Numbered from the stretch's first letter, positions 33,419 to 40,606 are shown. The stretch is 42,859 bases of DNA from an uncultured Clostridia bacterium (GCA_947170435.1 CAMVTO010000023.1:1-42859); one strand, 5' to 3'. Notes: a model not told the origin generated them from the letters alone. Made by a program: numbers and translations.

Positions 33419-33724
33419 ATGAGCGAGCAATGGGTGTTGTACCGAGATGGTGTGCCGTGGGGGTACTATGATTCACAGTCAGAGGGCCGGGCGGAGCTGA
33501 TGGAGCACGTCCGGGCGGACGAGGACGCGGAGTGGAAGCTGGAGGACGCAAATATTAGTTCGACCCAGGGCCAGGTCCTTCGCTGCGCTCAGGATGCGCT
33601 CGCTACGCTCGCTGACAAGCAACACGTTGAGCAACAGAACAGATCCTTCGCTCGCCATTCGGCGGCTCAGGATGACAAAGAGGAGGATGGGGAACATGAG
33701 CAAACGAGTACCGATGAGCATTGA
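33419..33724 (+). CDS. Unknown protein with a repeat-encoded C-terminus (101 aa)
   Basis: Residues 1-46 look like a normal small phage protein (EQWVLYRDGVPWGYYDSQSE). From about residue 48 to 89 the frame runs through a copy of the composite repeat, giving RCAQDALATLADKQHVEQQ, and it ends 29 nt inside the next gene. The original protein was probably about 50 residues and was extended by repeat insertion. Confidence 0.5.
   Translation: MSEQWVLYRDGVPWGYYDSQSEGRAELMEHVRADEDAEWKLEDANISSTQGQVLRCAQDALATLADKQHVEQQNRSFARHSAAQDDKEEDGEHEQTSTDEH
33558..33677 (+). repeat. Composite dispersed repeat, copy in 33419 gene
   Basis: Modules in order: GTTCGACCCAGG, CAGGTCCTTCGCTGCGCTCAGGATGCGCTCGCTACGCTCGCTGACA, AACACGTTGAGCAACAGAAC, and TCCTTCGC...GGCTCAGGATGACA. 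Confidence 0.85.
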
Positions 33725-34004
33725 CGAAATGGCGGAGGCGAAGCAGGCGCTTGATCTGGCGCTGCAGCGGGCACTGGCGGTGATGCAGCAGAAGCAGGCG
33801 TTTGAGTGCACGGTATCGCTGAAGGTGAGCATCGAACTGGACCCGATCAGCAATTTTCCTGATATCAAGTATAAGACAAATATCCGTGTGCCGGTGGAGA
33901 TGAGCGAGAACGGCACGGCGGTCAAGGCCAGCATGGTTGAATGGGATGACGTACGGCAGACGTACATGCTGGTGGTGGACGGGGAGCAGATGAAGATCGA
34001 ATGA
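33696..34004 (+). CDS. Small protein, unknown (102 aa)
   Basis: AGGAGGATGGGGAAC precedes this ATG; an upstream in-frame start would read through the repeat. The product has a helical half (IDEMAEAKQALDLALQRALA) and a beta half (YKTNIRVPVEMSENGTAVKA), plausible for a single small domain. No family is recognised. It overlaps the previous gene by 29 nt. Confidence 0.55.
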   Translation: MSKRVPMSIDEMAEAKQALDLALQRALAVMQQKQAFECTVSLKVSIELDPISNFPDIKYKTNIRVPVEMSENGTAVKASMVEWDDVRQTYMLVVDGEQMKIE

Positions 34005-34022
34005 AGTGTGAAGAGTAAAGTT

Positions 34023-34119
34023 GGTTTGACCCAGGGGGAAACCACTTGATGGCAACACGTTGAACAGCAGAACGGATCCTTCGCGTGCGCTCAGGATGCG
34101 CTCGCAAGGCTCGCTGACA
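34023..34119 (+). repeat. Composite dispersed repeat, shortened copy
   Basis: GGTTTGACCCAGG, GGCAACACGTTGAACAGCAGAAC and TCCTTCGCGTGCGCTCAGGATGCGCTCGC...GCTCGCTGACA are present, in a rearranged order of modules. Confidence 0.8.
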
Positions 34120-34133
34120 AGGAGGATGGGAGC

Positions 34134-34445
34134 ATGAACTATTTTCGGGAGAGGCAGCTGAATCACGAGACTAAGAAGATGAGCGAATTCCTGCGGAAGG
34201 AACAGCAGGCGGGGACGATCGAGGCATACATGCTGTATGCGGGGACCGAGTCGGGGAGATGTGTGCGCTGCGCGGGCGGGAAGCTGGAGAACCTGCTGAC
34301 GCTGATCAGCGTGGCGCTGCTGGACCTGATCGAGCGGAAGCCGGAGGAGCAGCAGGACCGGTTGATGGATGACATCATCCTGGCGATCCGGGGGATCTAT
34401 GACGGTTGGAAGGAGGAAAAGGTAAAACTGAAAACTGAAGACTGA
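34134..34445 (+). CDS. Small helical protein, unknown (103 aa)
   Basis: ACAAGGAGGATGGGAGC precedes the ATG, and the AGGAGGATGG itself directly abuts a repeat. The protein is helical and includes CVRCAGGK near residue 41. The last residues (KLKTED) come from a GAAGACT-type simple repeat that spans the stop codon. No family is recognised. Confidence 0.55.
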   Translation: MNYFRERQLNHETKKMSEFLRKEQQAGTIEAYMLYAGTESGRCVRCAGGKLENLLTLISVALLDLIERKPEEQQDRLMDDIILAIRGIYDGWKEEKVKLKTED

Positions 34446-34859
34446 AGAATGAAGAATGAAAAATAAGGAAGAGATCAAGTAAAGCGGGAGAGGCTCCGCC
34501 TCTCTCAAATGCCGCCGGAAAAAATTAAATATGGATTCATGTGAAGCACTGATGGATAGGCCGGTCGGCCGATTCGTGCAACATCAGTCGCTGGCATTCT
34601 TTCAAACCAAAACAAATATAGGAAAGGAGAACTCCACATCATTCGGAAGTCACGGGCCGGATCATGGGCGAGGATGTGCCAACAACGTGACAAACCGGCG
34701 GCATTTGAGGGGGACGGGAGAAGTGATATGGTTTGACCCAGGTTGCAGGTCCTTCGCTGGCGCTCAGGATGCGCTCGCGAAGCTCGCTGACATACAACAC
34801 GTTGAACAACAGAACGGGTCCTTCGCGTGCACTTGCACGCTCAGGATGACAGGCGGTAG
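34446..34859. other. Gene-poor stretch: hairpin, repeat copy, no convincing gene
   Basis: It holds GAAGAATGAA simple repeats, a 7-bp hairpin GAGAGGC-TCC-GCCTCTC (34488-34504) without a T tract, about 200 bp of unassigned sequence and one composite repeat (34730-34851). A frame from 34531 runs through the repeat but has no ribosome binding site, so I do not call it. Confidence 0.5.
34730..34851 (+). repeat. Composite dispersed repeat, full copy
   Basis: GGTTTGACCCAGG, CAGGTCCTTCGCTGGCGCTCAGGATGCGCTCGCGAAGCTCGCTGACA, ACAACACGTTGAACAACAGAAC and GGTCCTTCGC...GCTCAGGATGACA, directly before the gene at 34860. Confidence 0.85.
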
Positions 34860-35462
34860 GTGATCAAAGTGAGCAAAGGGAAGTGGGCGATCGTGAATAC
34901 CGAGGCGAAGTGCAGCTGCTGCGGCAAGAAATTTGATACGCAGAGCGCGGTGGCGGGATGGGGATATGAGTATGCCGGGAAGATCTGCTGCAGCTACAAG
35001 TGCATGCGGGCGCTGGAGCGGAAGGACCCGAACAGCATGGTCAACCTGATGGCCGCGGAGAAGCGCGTGGAAGAGCGGCGCGAGGAGCTGCGGAAGCAGA
35101 TGCGGATGACCGAGGAGAAGCCGGGGGAGCTGCGCGAGGCGGAGCGGCAGAAGATCGTGATGGAATATAAGGAAGGAAGATCTATCACGGCGATCGCGCA
35201 GAAGCATTACCTGAACGTCACGGCGATCCGGGACATCCTTGAGCAGCATGGCGTCAGGCGCAGGCAGCGCGGACACTCAGCGTCGGCGAGGCCAGGCTTG
35301 CATGAGCAGGCGCTGCGGATGTACGAGCGCGGGAACAGCTACGCGCGGATCGCACAGGAGCTGGGCATCCACATCACGACTGCGAGGAAGTGGATCAAGG
35401 CGGCAGAGCAGCAAGGAGAAGATCCTTCACTGCGCTCAGGATGCGCTCGCGAAGCTCGCTGA
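34860..35462 (+). CDS. Zinc-finger and double-HTH DNA-binding protein (200 aa)
   Basis: Residues about 18-52 carry four or more Cys (CSCCGKKF, CCSYKC) suggestive of a zinc finger. A charged helix follows, then two homeodomain-like helix-turn-helix units: about 98-132 (GRSITAIAQKHYLNVTAIRD) and about 150-183 (GNSYARIAQELGIHITTARK). This matches resolvase-type HTH modules. Start is GTG 34860 or GTG 34869. The last eleven residues (DPSLRSGCAREAR) are encoded by a composite repeat. A late-gene activator or replication-linked DNA-binding protein is plausible. Confidence 0.7.
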   Translation: MIKVSKGKWAIVNTEAKCSCCGKKFDTQSAVAGWGYEYAGKICCSYKCMRALERKDPNSMVNLMAAEKRVEERREELRKQMRMTEEKPGELREAERQKIVMEYKEGRSITAIAQKHYLNVTAIRDILEQHGVRRRQRGHSASARPGLHEQALRMYERGNSYARIAQELGIHITTARKWIKAAEQQGEDPSLRSGCAREAR

Positions 35463-35576
35463 CAATTATGGTTCGACCCAGGTTGTGTGCACTTGATGGC
35501 AACACGTTGTGCTACAGAACGGTTCCTTCACACGCCATAAGGCGCGTTCAGGGTGCGCTCGCGTAGCTCGCTGACA
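35422..35576 (+). repeat. Composite dispersed repeat, overlapping the end of the HTH gene
   Basis: GATCCTTCACTGCGCTCAGG...GCTCGCTGACA, then GGTTCGACCCAGG, ACACGTTGTGCTACAGAAC and a final TCCTTCACACGCC...GCTCGCTGACA. Modules are shuffled relative to other copies. Confidence 0.85.
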
Positions 35577-35707
35577 TTCTTTAACGGGCTTGTATTGGAT
35601 ATTAATTTAGTGAGCATCGTGGGGTAGGGTTTATGCCATCCGCGGCGTCGGGAAGGGGATCTCCCCTTCCCGAATAGAGCGGGCCGGAGCGCGGTTGGGT
35701 AAGATAT
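35577..35707. other. Candidate replication origin region with perfect hairpin
   Basis: A non-coding, partly AT-rich stretch (TTGTATTGGATATTAATTTAG) ends in GGGAAGGGGA-TC-TCCCCTTCCC (35650-35671), a perfect 10-bp inverted repeat with no T tract. It lies 170 nt before the HUH Rep gene. HUH Reps usually nick at a hairpin near their own gene, so this is a reasonable, unproven origin. Confidence 0.4.
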
Positions 35708-35828
35708 GGTTCGACCCAGGTTGCAGGTCCTTCGCTGCGCTCAGGATGCGCTCGCTACGCTCGCTGACAAGCAGCACATTGTGCTACAGAACAGGTCCTT
35801 CGCTCGCCATTCGGCGGCTCAGGATGAC
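35708..35828 (+). repeat. Composite dispersed repeat before the Rep gene
   Basis: A full copy, nearly identical to the one at 33558: GGTTCGACCCAGG, CAGGTCCTTCGCTGCGC..., CACATTGTGCTACAGAAC, and GGTCCTTCGCTCGCCATTCGGCGGCTCAGGATGACA. Confidence 0.85.
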
Positions 35829-35840
35829 AAAAGGGGAAGT

Positions 35841-36695
35841 ATGGACCAGGAAAGGCTGTTGGAGGCGCTGCTGGAAGAGCGGCCGGAGGAGATCCCGGAG
35901 CGACCGAGCAGGGACCCGGTGCTATACGTCAAGACCAGGACGATCCGCAGCGGGGAGCTGACAGAGGTGGAGTGCTATCCGGTGTATATCGGGAGCTACC
36001 AAAGGCAGCTACGGAAGTGCAGGCCGACAGCGGAAGCCGTGCGGGAGATCAATGACCGGAACGCGAGAAAGAAATTCCAGCGAATGGCCGAGTGCAACTT
36101 CAAGGCCGGCGAGGACTACTTCCTGACGCTGACCTACGACGGAGCAGCGCCGGAGGACAAGGACCAGTGCGACCGGGACCTGCGGAATTACCTGAGCAGA
36201 GTCAACCGGGCGCGAAAGAAACTGGGACTTGAGAAAGCGCGGGCCATGGGCGTGATCGAGGTGGGCGAGCATGGACGCCTGCACCAGCACCTGCTGATCG
36301 AGGGAGGGCTGGACCGCGACAAGATGGAGCAGCTCTGGCGGCACGGGATCGCCAACTGCAGCAGGATCCAGCAGAGCAAGGGCGGGCTGGCGGCGCTGAA
36401 GAACTACTTCACGAAGTGTTTCGACACCAAGAAAGCGAAGCGCGGCAAGGGGAGGCACCGATATTTCTACACCAGGAACCTGAAGAAACCGAAGGTGACA
36501 GAGAGCAGGACAAGGATCAGCAGGAGGCAGGCGGCGATGATCGCGGAGAGCGCGGACATATACGGCACGCAGATCTTCAGGAAAAAATATCCGGGCCAGG
36601 AGCTGCAGGAGCTGACGATCCGGCAGACGGAGTGGATGCCGGGCGCGTATATCTACGCGCAGATGCGCTCGCTGCGCTCGCAGACATTAGTTTGA
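35841..36695 (+). CDS. HUH-type replication initiator (284 aa)
   Basis: The order of motifs is that of rolling-circle Rep proteins: motif 1 FLTLTYD (94-100), motif 2 GRLHQHLLI with metal-binding His148 and His150, and motif 3 LKNYFTKCF with nucleophile Tyr189 and Lys192. It would nick one DNA strand at an origin and stay bound to the 5' end. The ATG follows AAAAGGGGAAGT; longer frames start inside the composite repeat and are rejected. The C-terminal MRSLRSQTLV is encoded by the next repeat copy. No helicase, primase or polymerase is encoded, so host enzymes must elongate. Related proteins occur in small ssDNA phages and in some clostridial phages. Confidence 0.8.
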   Translation: MDQERLLEALLEERPEEIPERPSRDPVLYVKTRTIRSGELTEVECYPVYIGSYQRQLRKCRPTAEAVREINDRNARKKFQRMAECNFKAGEDYFLTLTYDGAAPEDKDQCDRDLRNYLSRVNRARKKLGLEKARAMGVIEVGEHGRLHQHLLIEGGLDRDKMEQLWRHGIANCSRIQQSKGGLAALKNYFTKCFDTKKAKRGKGRHRYFYTRNLKKPKVTESRTRISRRQAAMIAESADIYGTQIFRKKYPGQELQELTIRQTEWMPGAYIYAQMRSLRSQTLV

Positions 36696-36843
36696 CCCAG
36701 GGGGAGCGCACTTGATGACAACACGTTGTGCTGCAAGAGGAGCGCGCGCGCACCGCGGGGACAAGTCCCTCGCGCACCGCGCACGAGATGGTCGTCACAC
36801 GCCTGACGGCGCGTTCAGGATGCGCTCGCTGCGCTCGCTGACA
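36663..36843 (+). repeat. Composite dispersed repeat with the 55-mer module
   Basis: GCTCGCTGCGCTCGCAGACA, GTTTGACCCAGG, CAACACGTTGTGCTGCAAGAGG, then the GC-rich block CGCGCGCACCGCGGGGACAA...CGCACGAGATGGTC, and a final GGCGCGTTCAGGATGCGCTCGC...GACA. The 55-mer match ends after GATGGTC here. Confidence 0.85.
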
Positions 36844-36858
36844 GGCGGAGGTTATTAG

Positions 36859-37071
36859 ATGAACGACGCAGAAGACGCGAAGGCCATGTGCCCGTATTAC
36901 TGCCGGTTCCGTGACCGGGAGATCCAGTGCGAGAGCTGCGTCCGACGGGCGAGGCAGGTTTTCGTGTTTTACAACCATGCCGAGGCGCTGAAGCACAAGC
37001 GCCTCTATTGCGATTCATACAGCTGGAGGTTATGCCCATATGCGGTACGACTGGACGAAGATCGAGCATGA
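36859..37071 (+). CDS. Cys-rich probable zinc-binding protein (70 aa)
   Basis: Cysteines are spaced CPYYC...CESC...C...CPYA over the whole length (about residues 11-62), with an HAEALKHKRLYC segment in the middle. I recall similar short proteins of unknown function in clostridial phages. GCGGAGG lies eight bases before the ATG. Its end overlaps the small terminase gene by 32 nt, so the two are co-expressed. Confidence 0.7.
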   Translation: MNDAEDAKAMCPYYCRFRDREIQCESCVRRARQVFVFYNHAEALKHKRLYCDSYSWRLCPYAVRLDEDRA

Positions 37072-37555
37072 GTACGTCACGGGAAAGATGCCGCTGCTGA
37101 GGCTGATCGAGCGGTACCAGATTTCCCAGACCACGATGTACAAGCATGCCAAGGAAGGAAATTGGGACGAGAAGCGGCAAAAATACCAGGAAAAAGTAGC
37201 GAAAAAGGCGCTCACACGCGCGAGCACGCGCGACGCGCGGGCGATCAGCCGGCTGATGACGGGCAACGAGAGCCTGATCCGCGAGCTGCAGAAGGCGATC
37301 ACGGAGCAGACGCTGTACGGCTATATCATCCAGGACGCGCCTACGACGGACGAGGAGACGGGCGAGCTGCGGCCGGGCGGGATGCGCGTGCAGATGCTGG
37401 AGAAAGCGGACACCAAGGCGCTCGTAAACCTTTCGACGGCGATCCGGAACATTGCCATGGCGACCAAGATCATGTACCCGGATGGAGACGGGACCGGGCA
37501 GGAGGACGAGCGCAGCGTGATCATCATGCCGGACAAGGAAGAAGCGGAGGAGTGA
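37040..37555 (+). CDS. terS: Terminase small subunit (171 aa)
   Basis: The N-terminal DWTKIEHEYVTGKMPLLRLIERY, SQTTMYKHAKEGNWDEKRQ is the helix-turn-helix found in many small terminases, which bind the packaging start site and recruit TerL. A coiled central part (about 60-95) for ring formation and a flexible acidic tail (DKEEAEE) follow. GGAGG precedes the ATG inside the preceding gene. It heads the scaffold-capsid group. TerL is about 19 kb further along the circle, an unusual separation. Confidence 0.8.
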   Translation: MRYDWTKIEHEYVTGKMPLLRLIERYQISQTTMYKHAKEGNWDEKRQKYQEKVAKKALTRASTRDARAISRLMTGNESLIRELQKAITEQTLYGYIIQDAPTTDEETGELRPGGMRVQMLEKADTKALVNLSTAIRNIAMATKIMYPDGDGTGQEDERSVIIMPDKEEAEE

Positions 37556-37558
37556 TAT

Positions 37559-37731
37559 GGTTCGACCCAGGTTGCAGGTCCTTCGCTGGCGCTCAGGATG
37601 CGCTCGCGAAGCTCGCTGACATACAACACGTTGTGCTACAAGAGGAGCGCGCGCGCACCGCGGGGACAAGTCCCTCGCGCACCGCGCACGAGATGGTCCT
37701 TCGCACGCCATGACGGCGGCTCAGGATGACA
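37559..37731 (+). repeat. Composite dispersed repeat with full 55-mer
   Basis: All modules are present, including at 37650-37704 the exact 55 bases found at both contig ends, then TCCTTCGCACGCCATGACGGCGGCTCAGGATGACA. Confidence 0.9.
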
Positions 37732-37761
37732 TGGTTGAGTGCGTTAGAACAACACACACAG

Positions 37762-37793
37762 AGAGCAGGGGAGAAATTTTCTGCTCTTTTTTT
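37762..37793 (+). terminator. Rho-independent terminator before the scaffold gene
   Basis: AGAGCAG and CTGCTCT form a 7-bp stem with a 12-nt loop, followed by a run of T (seven or more counting the stem end). It separates terS from scaffold-capsid genes, so the latter probably have their own promoter or read-through. Confidence 0.75.
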
Positions 37794-37927
37794 GTATGCT
37801 AAATCCAGCACAAAGGCGTGACACCCGGGATCTTGTCGGAGATTCCGACAACTTGATCGGGAAAAGGAAGCACGCACTGCGTGCGGGTGACAAGCCGGAG
37901 AGACGGCGGGAAAGGAGCATTGTGGAA

Positions 37928-38914
37928 ATGCTGAAGATCTTTGACAAGATCAAACTTAAATTGCAGCTGTTCGGCGAGGGCGGAGGCGGCGACGGTGGCG
38001 GAGCGGCCGGTGATAGCGCGGGAGCAAGCGCTGACGCTTCGGCAAATGTGACCGATACCATCGGAGGACCGAAGCTGGACAAGGCGGCAAAGGCCGCTAA
38101 AGCGCTGGGACAGGTGCAGTACGGCAGGCAGGAGGCCGCAGCGGCGGAGCCAACGGAAGCGGACGCGCAGACGGAAGCGCCAGCCAAGGAACAGCCTGCA
38201 CAAAAGCACTTGTCTTTTGACGAGATGCTGAAGGACCCGGAGTACGCGAAGGAGATGCAGAAGCGCATCGACAGCGCCATCAACAAGCGCTTTGCCAAGG
38301 CCAAGGCGGCCGAGGAACGGAGCGCAAAGCTGGCTCCGGCGCTGAGCCTGATCGCCCAGAAGTACGGCATCAAGGCAGGAGACGATGACGCGCTGATCGA
38401 GGCGATCAATGGCGACACCGAGCTGATCGAGCAGCAGGCCATGGACATGGGCATGGAGCCGGACGCCTACCGCGAGTATACGCGGATGAAGGCGGAGAAC
38501 GAGCAGCTGAAGGCCGCGGAGGCCGAGCGGCAGCGCATCGCGGCCATCAACGACAGCCTCGCGGACTGGCAGCGCCAGGCGCAGGAGCTGCAGCGCATCT
38601 ATCCGGGCTTCAACCTGCAGCAGGAAGCGCAGAACGAGACGTTCAGGTCGCTGCTGGGGAACAACATCCCGGTGCGGACCGCGTACGAGGTGGTGCACCA
38701 GCAGGAGATCCAGCAGGGGCTGATCCAGCGGGCCGCGCAGGAGGCCAAGCAGAAGACCGTGGCCGGGATCCAGGCCAAGAGCGGCAGGCCGCGGGAGAAC
38801 GCAGCCGGCAAGCCACAGGCCGGGACCATCAAGTCAGACCTGAAGAGCCTGACCATCAAAGATTTCGAAGAGATCGACAGACGACTCGCGAGAGGCGAGA
38901 GGATACGATTCTGA
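37928..38914 (+). CDS. Scaffold protein with Prp cleavage motif (328 aa)
   Basis: It sits just before the capsid gene, with the composition of a scaffold: acidic, Ala/Gln/Glu-rich and mostly helical (about 95-290), Gly-rich near residue 17, and a basic end. The N-terminus MLKIFDKIKLKLQLFGEGG carries the L27/Prp target KLKLQLF, cleaved in the family after the final Phe (here Phe15). AAAGGAG lies ten bases before this ATG; GTG 37922 would have four. Longer frames back to 37796 lack a binding site. It should fill the prohead, be processed by Prp and leave before DNA packaging. Confidence 0.85.
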   Translation: MLKIFDKIKLKLQLFGEGGGGDGGGAAGDSAGASADASANVTDTIGGPKLDKAAKAAKALGQVQYGRQEAAAAEPTEADAQTEAPAKEQPAQKHLSFDEMLKDPEYAKEMQKRIDSAINKRFAKAKAAEERSAKLAPALSLIAQKYGIKAGDDDALIEAINGDTELIEQQAMDMGMEPDAYREYTRMKAENEQLKAAEAERQRIAAINDSLADWQRQAQELQRIYPGFNLQQEAQNETFRSLLGNNIPVRTAYEVVHQQEIQQGLIQRAAQEAKQKTVAGIQAKSGRPRENAAGKPQAGTIKSDLKSLTIKDFEEIDRRLARGERIRF

Positions 38915-38941
38915 CATCCTTTCGCCGGAAAGGAGAAAACC

Positions 38942-39979
38942 ATGAAAAAGCTGTTTAAGCATGTGACCGACGAGATCAAGCTGCGCCTGCAGCTGTTCGC
39001 GGCCAACACCAACGTGACCACCGATACCGGCATGGCCACCGAAGGTATCGACAAGGAATTTTACAAGACCAAACTGCTGAAGTTTGCGGAGCCTGAGCTG
39101 GTCTTCAGCCGTTTCGGCAAGAAAATCAACATCCCGCAGGGGACCGGCAACACCATCGAATTCAGGTATATGGACCCGCTGCCGGTCATCACCCAGGACC
39201 TGACCGAAGGTGTGACGCCCAACGGCCGTAAAGCCGTGTTCCGGAAGATCACCGAAGAGCTGCACCAGATCGGCGACTGGATCAGCGTATCCGATAAGCT
39301 GCAGCTGGAGGCCATCGACCCCATCGTCAGCGAGATCACCGGCGCTCAGGGCCGCCAGGCGGGCAAAAGCTTTGACACGCTGGTCCGCGACGTGGTGAGC
39401 GCGGGCACCAACGTGCTGTACAGCCCCAACTATAACGCGGCGACCGGTGTCTACACCGAGAACGTAGCTCGGGCGACCATGGACGCGACCGCGAAGATCA
39501 GCGTGGACACGCTGCTGAACGCGGCGGCGATCCTGGAGGGCCAGGACGCGCCGACCATCGACGGCGAGTACATCTGCGTAATGCATCCGTACGTCGCCTG
39601 CGACCTTGAGAAGTCTCCCGAATGGCAGGACATCCAGCGGTATGTCCATCCGGAGAAGATCTACAAGGGCGAGATCGGCAGCATCGGCAACATTAGAGTG
39701 ATCAAGAATACCCGCGCGAAGATCTGGGCCAACGCGGCGAGCAGCACGCTGAGCGTGTACGCTACCATGATCTTTGGCCAGGACGCTTACGCGGTGACCG
39801 AGCTGGAGGGCGCGGGCCTGGAACACATCGTCAAGCCCCTGGGCGCTGGCGATGATCCGCTGAACCAGCGGGCCAGCGTGGGCTGGAAGGGCTTCCGGCT
39901 GGCGAAGATCCTGATCCAGCAGTACCTGCTGCGCATCGAGAGCACCTGCGGCACCATGCCGACGGCGAATGCGAACTAA
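38942..39979 (+). CDS. Major capsid protein, N4-gp56-like, with Prp cleavage motif (345 aa)
   Basis: It is the HK97-fold shell protein. The body reads like the N4-gp56 family: TEGVTPNGRKAVFRKI, GDWISVSDKLQLEAIDP, QAGKSFDTLVRDVVSAGTNV and a C-terminal ASVGWKGFRLAKILIQQY. The N-terminal DEIKLRLQLFAANTN carries the Prp motif KLRLQLF with predicted cleavage after Phe19, leaving mature AANTNVTTDTG. GGAAAGGAG precedes the ATG. A strong hairpin immediately follows the stop. Family assignment is from recalled motifs, not from a search. Confidence 0.88.
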   Translation: MKKLFKHVTDEIKLRLQLFAANTNVTTDTGMATEGIDKEFYKTKLLKFAEPELVFSRFGKKINIPQGTGNTIEFRYMDPLPVITQDLTEGVTPNGRKAVFRKITEELHQIGDWISVSDKLQLEAIDPIVSEITGAQGRQAGKSFDTLVRDVVSAGTNVLYSPNYNAATGVYTENVARATMDATAKISVDTLLNAAAILEGQDAPTIDGEYICVMHPYVACDLEKSPEWQDIQRYVHPEKIYKGEIGSIGNIRVIKNTRAKIWANAASSTLSVYATMIFGQDAYAVTELEGAGLEHIVKPLGAGDDPLNQRASVGWKGFRLAKILIQQYLLRIESTCGTMPTANAN

Positions 39980-39988
39980 GACAAATGA

Positions 39989-40012
39989 CCCGCGGGGGAC
40001 ATCCCCCGCGGG
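39989..40012 (+). other. Very strong hairpin after the capsid gene
   Basis: CCCGCGGGGGA and TCCCCCGCGGG form a perfect 11-bp GC-rich stem with a 2-nt loop, ten bases after the capsid stop. No T tract follows, so it more likely protects or processes the capsid mRNA, or weakens read-through, than acts as a classic terminator. Confidence 0.7.
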
Positions 40013-40039
40013 CATCGTGCAATCATGAAAGGAGTCTAT

Positions 40040-40438
40040 ATGGCGACCAATAAGGAACTGGAAGCGAAGGTGGCAGAGCTGGAGGCGCAGCTCAGGGCGA
40101 AGGAGGCCGAGATGGCCGAGAAGACCCAGCCAGCAGTGCCGCAGGTGAGCATCCTCGATGTGACCGGCAGGCGCGAGATCGTGCCTTATCAGGGCACCGA
40201 GAAGGCGAAGCTGCGGCTGTTCAAGGACAATGGCAAGTATAAAGACCCGCTCTATGTGGCGGTGAACGGCAGGAACTGGATCATCAAGCGCGGTGTCGAC
40301 GTGGAGGTCCCGGTTTATGTCAAGGAGTTTATCGAGCAGCAGCTCACCGAGGAGCAGATCATTTGGGACAAGGTGGCCAAGGAAGAAGAAGAGTACGAAA
40401 AAGCGACTGCCGCTGTGGATGCTGCCGCGACCGCCTGA
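40040..40438 (+). CDS. Small head-associated protein (132 aa)
   Basis: AAAGGAG is six bases before this ATG. Residues 1-30 form a heptad coiled coil (LEAKVAELEAQLRAKEAEM), followed by a beta unit (LRLFKDNGKYKDPLYVAVNG, VDVEVPVYVKEFIEQQ) and an acidic end. Its place directly after the capsid gene fits a decoration or head-completion protein; many phages have a similar short coiled-coil protein here. Function inferred from position. Confidence 0.65.
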   Translation: MATNKELEAKVAELEAQLRAKEAEMAEKTQPAVPQVSILDVTGRREIVPYQGTEKAKLRLFKDNGKYKDPLYVAVNGRNWIIKRGVDVEVPVYVKEFIEQQLTEEQIIWDKVAKEEEEYEKATAAVDAAATA

Positions 40439-40469
40439 TAGAGCTGCGCTCCAGAGCGAAGAGAGATAT

Positions 40470-40593
40470 TGTTCGACCCAGGGCGCAGTTCCTTCGCTGC
40501 GCTCAGGATGCGCTCGCTACGCTCGCTGACAAGCAGCGCATTGAGCTACAGAACAGGTCCTTCGCGTGCCATGACGGCACGCTCAGGATGACA
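40470..40593 (+). repeat. Composite dispersed repeat between head genes
   Basis: A full copy: GTTCGACCCAGG, CAGTTCCTTCGCTGCGC...GACA, GCGCATTGAGCTACAGAAC, and GGTCCTTCGCGTGCCATGACGGCACGCTCAGGATGACA. It supplies the sequence immediately before the ribosome binding site of the next gene. Confidence 0.85.
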
Positions 40594-40606
40594 AGTGGAG
40601 GAATGG

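Noticed and set aside
34505..34693. 62-codon minus-strand frame near the hairpin
   Set aside because: No start signal and no supporting context.
34531..34863. 110-codon frame in the gene-poor stretch
   Set aside because: No ribosome binding site, odd composition, and its second half is composite repeat translated.
33558..37731. Possible CRISPR array from regularly recurring repeat
   Set aside because: Repeat units are long, composite and variable, spacing is irregular with whole genes between, and no cas genes exist.
37796..37927. 44-codon N-terminal extension of the scaffold
   Set aside because: No ribosome binding site, whereas the ATG at 37928 has AAAGGAG and starts with the Prp motif peptide.
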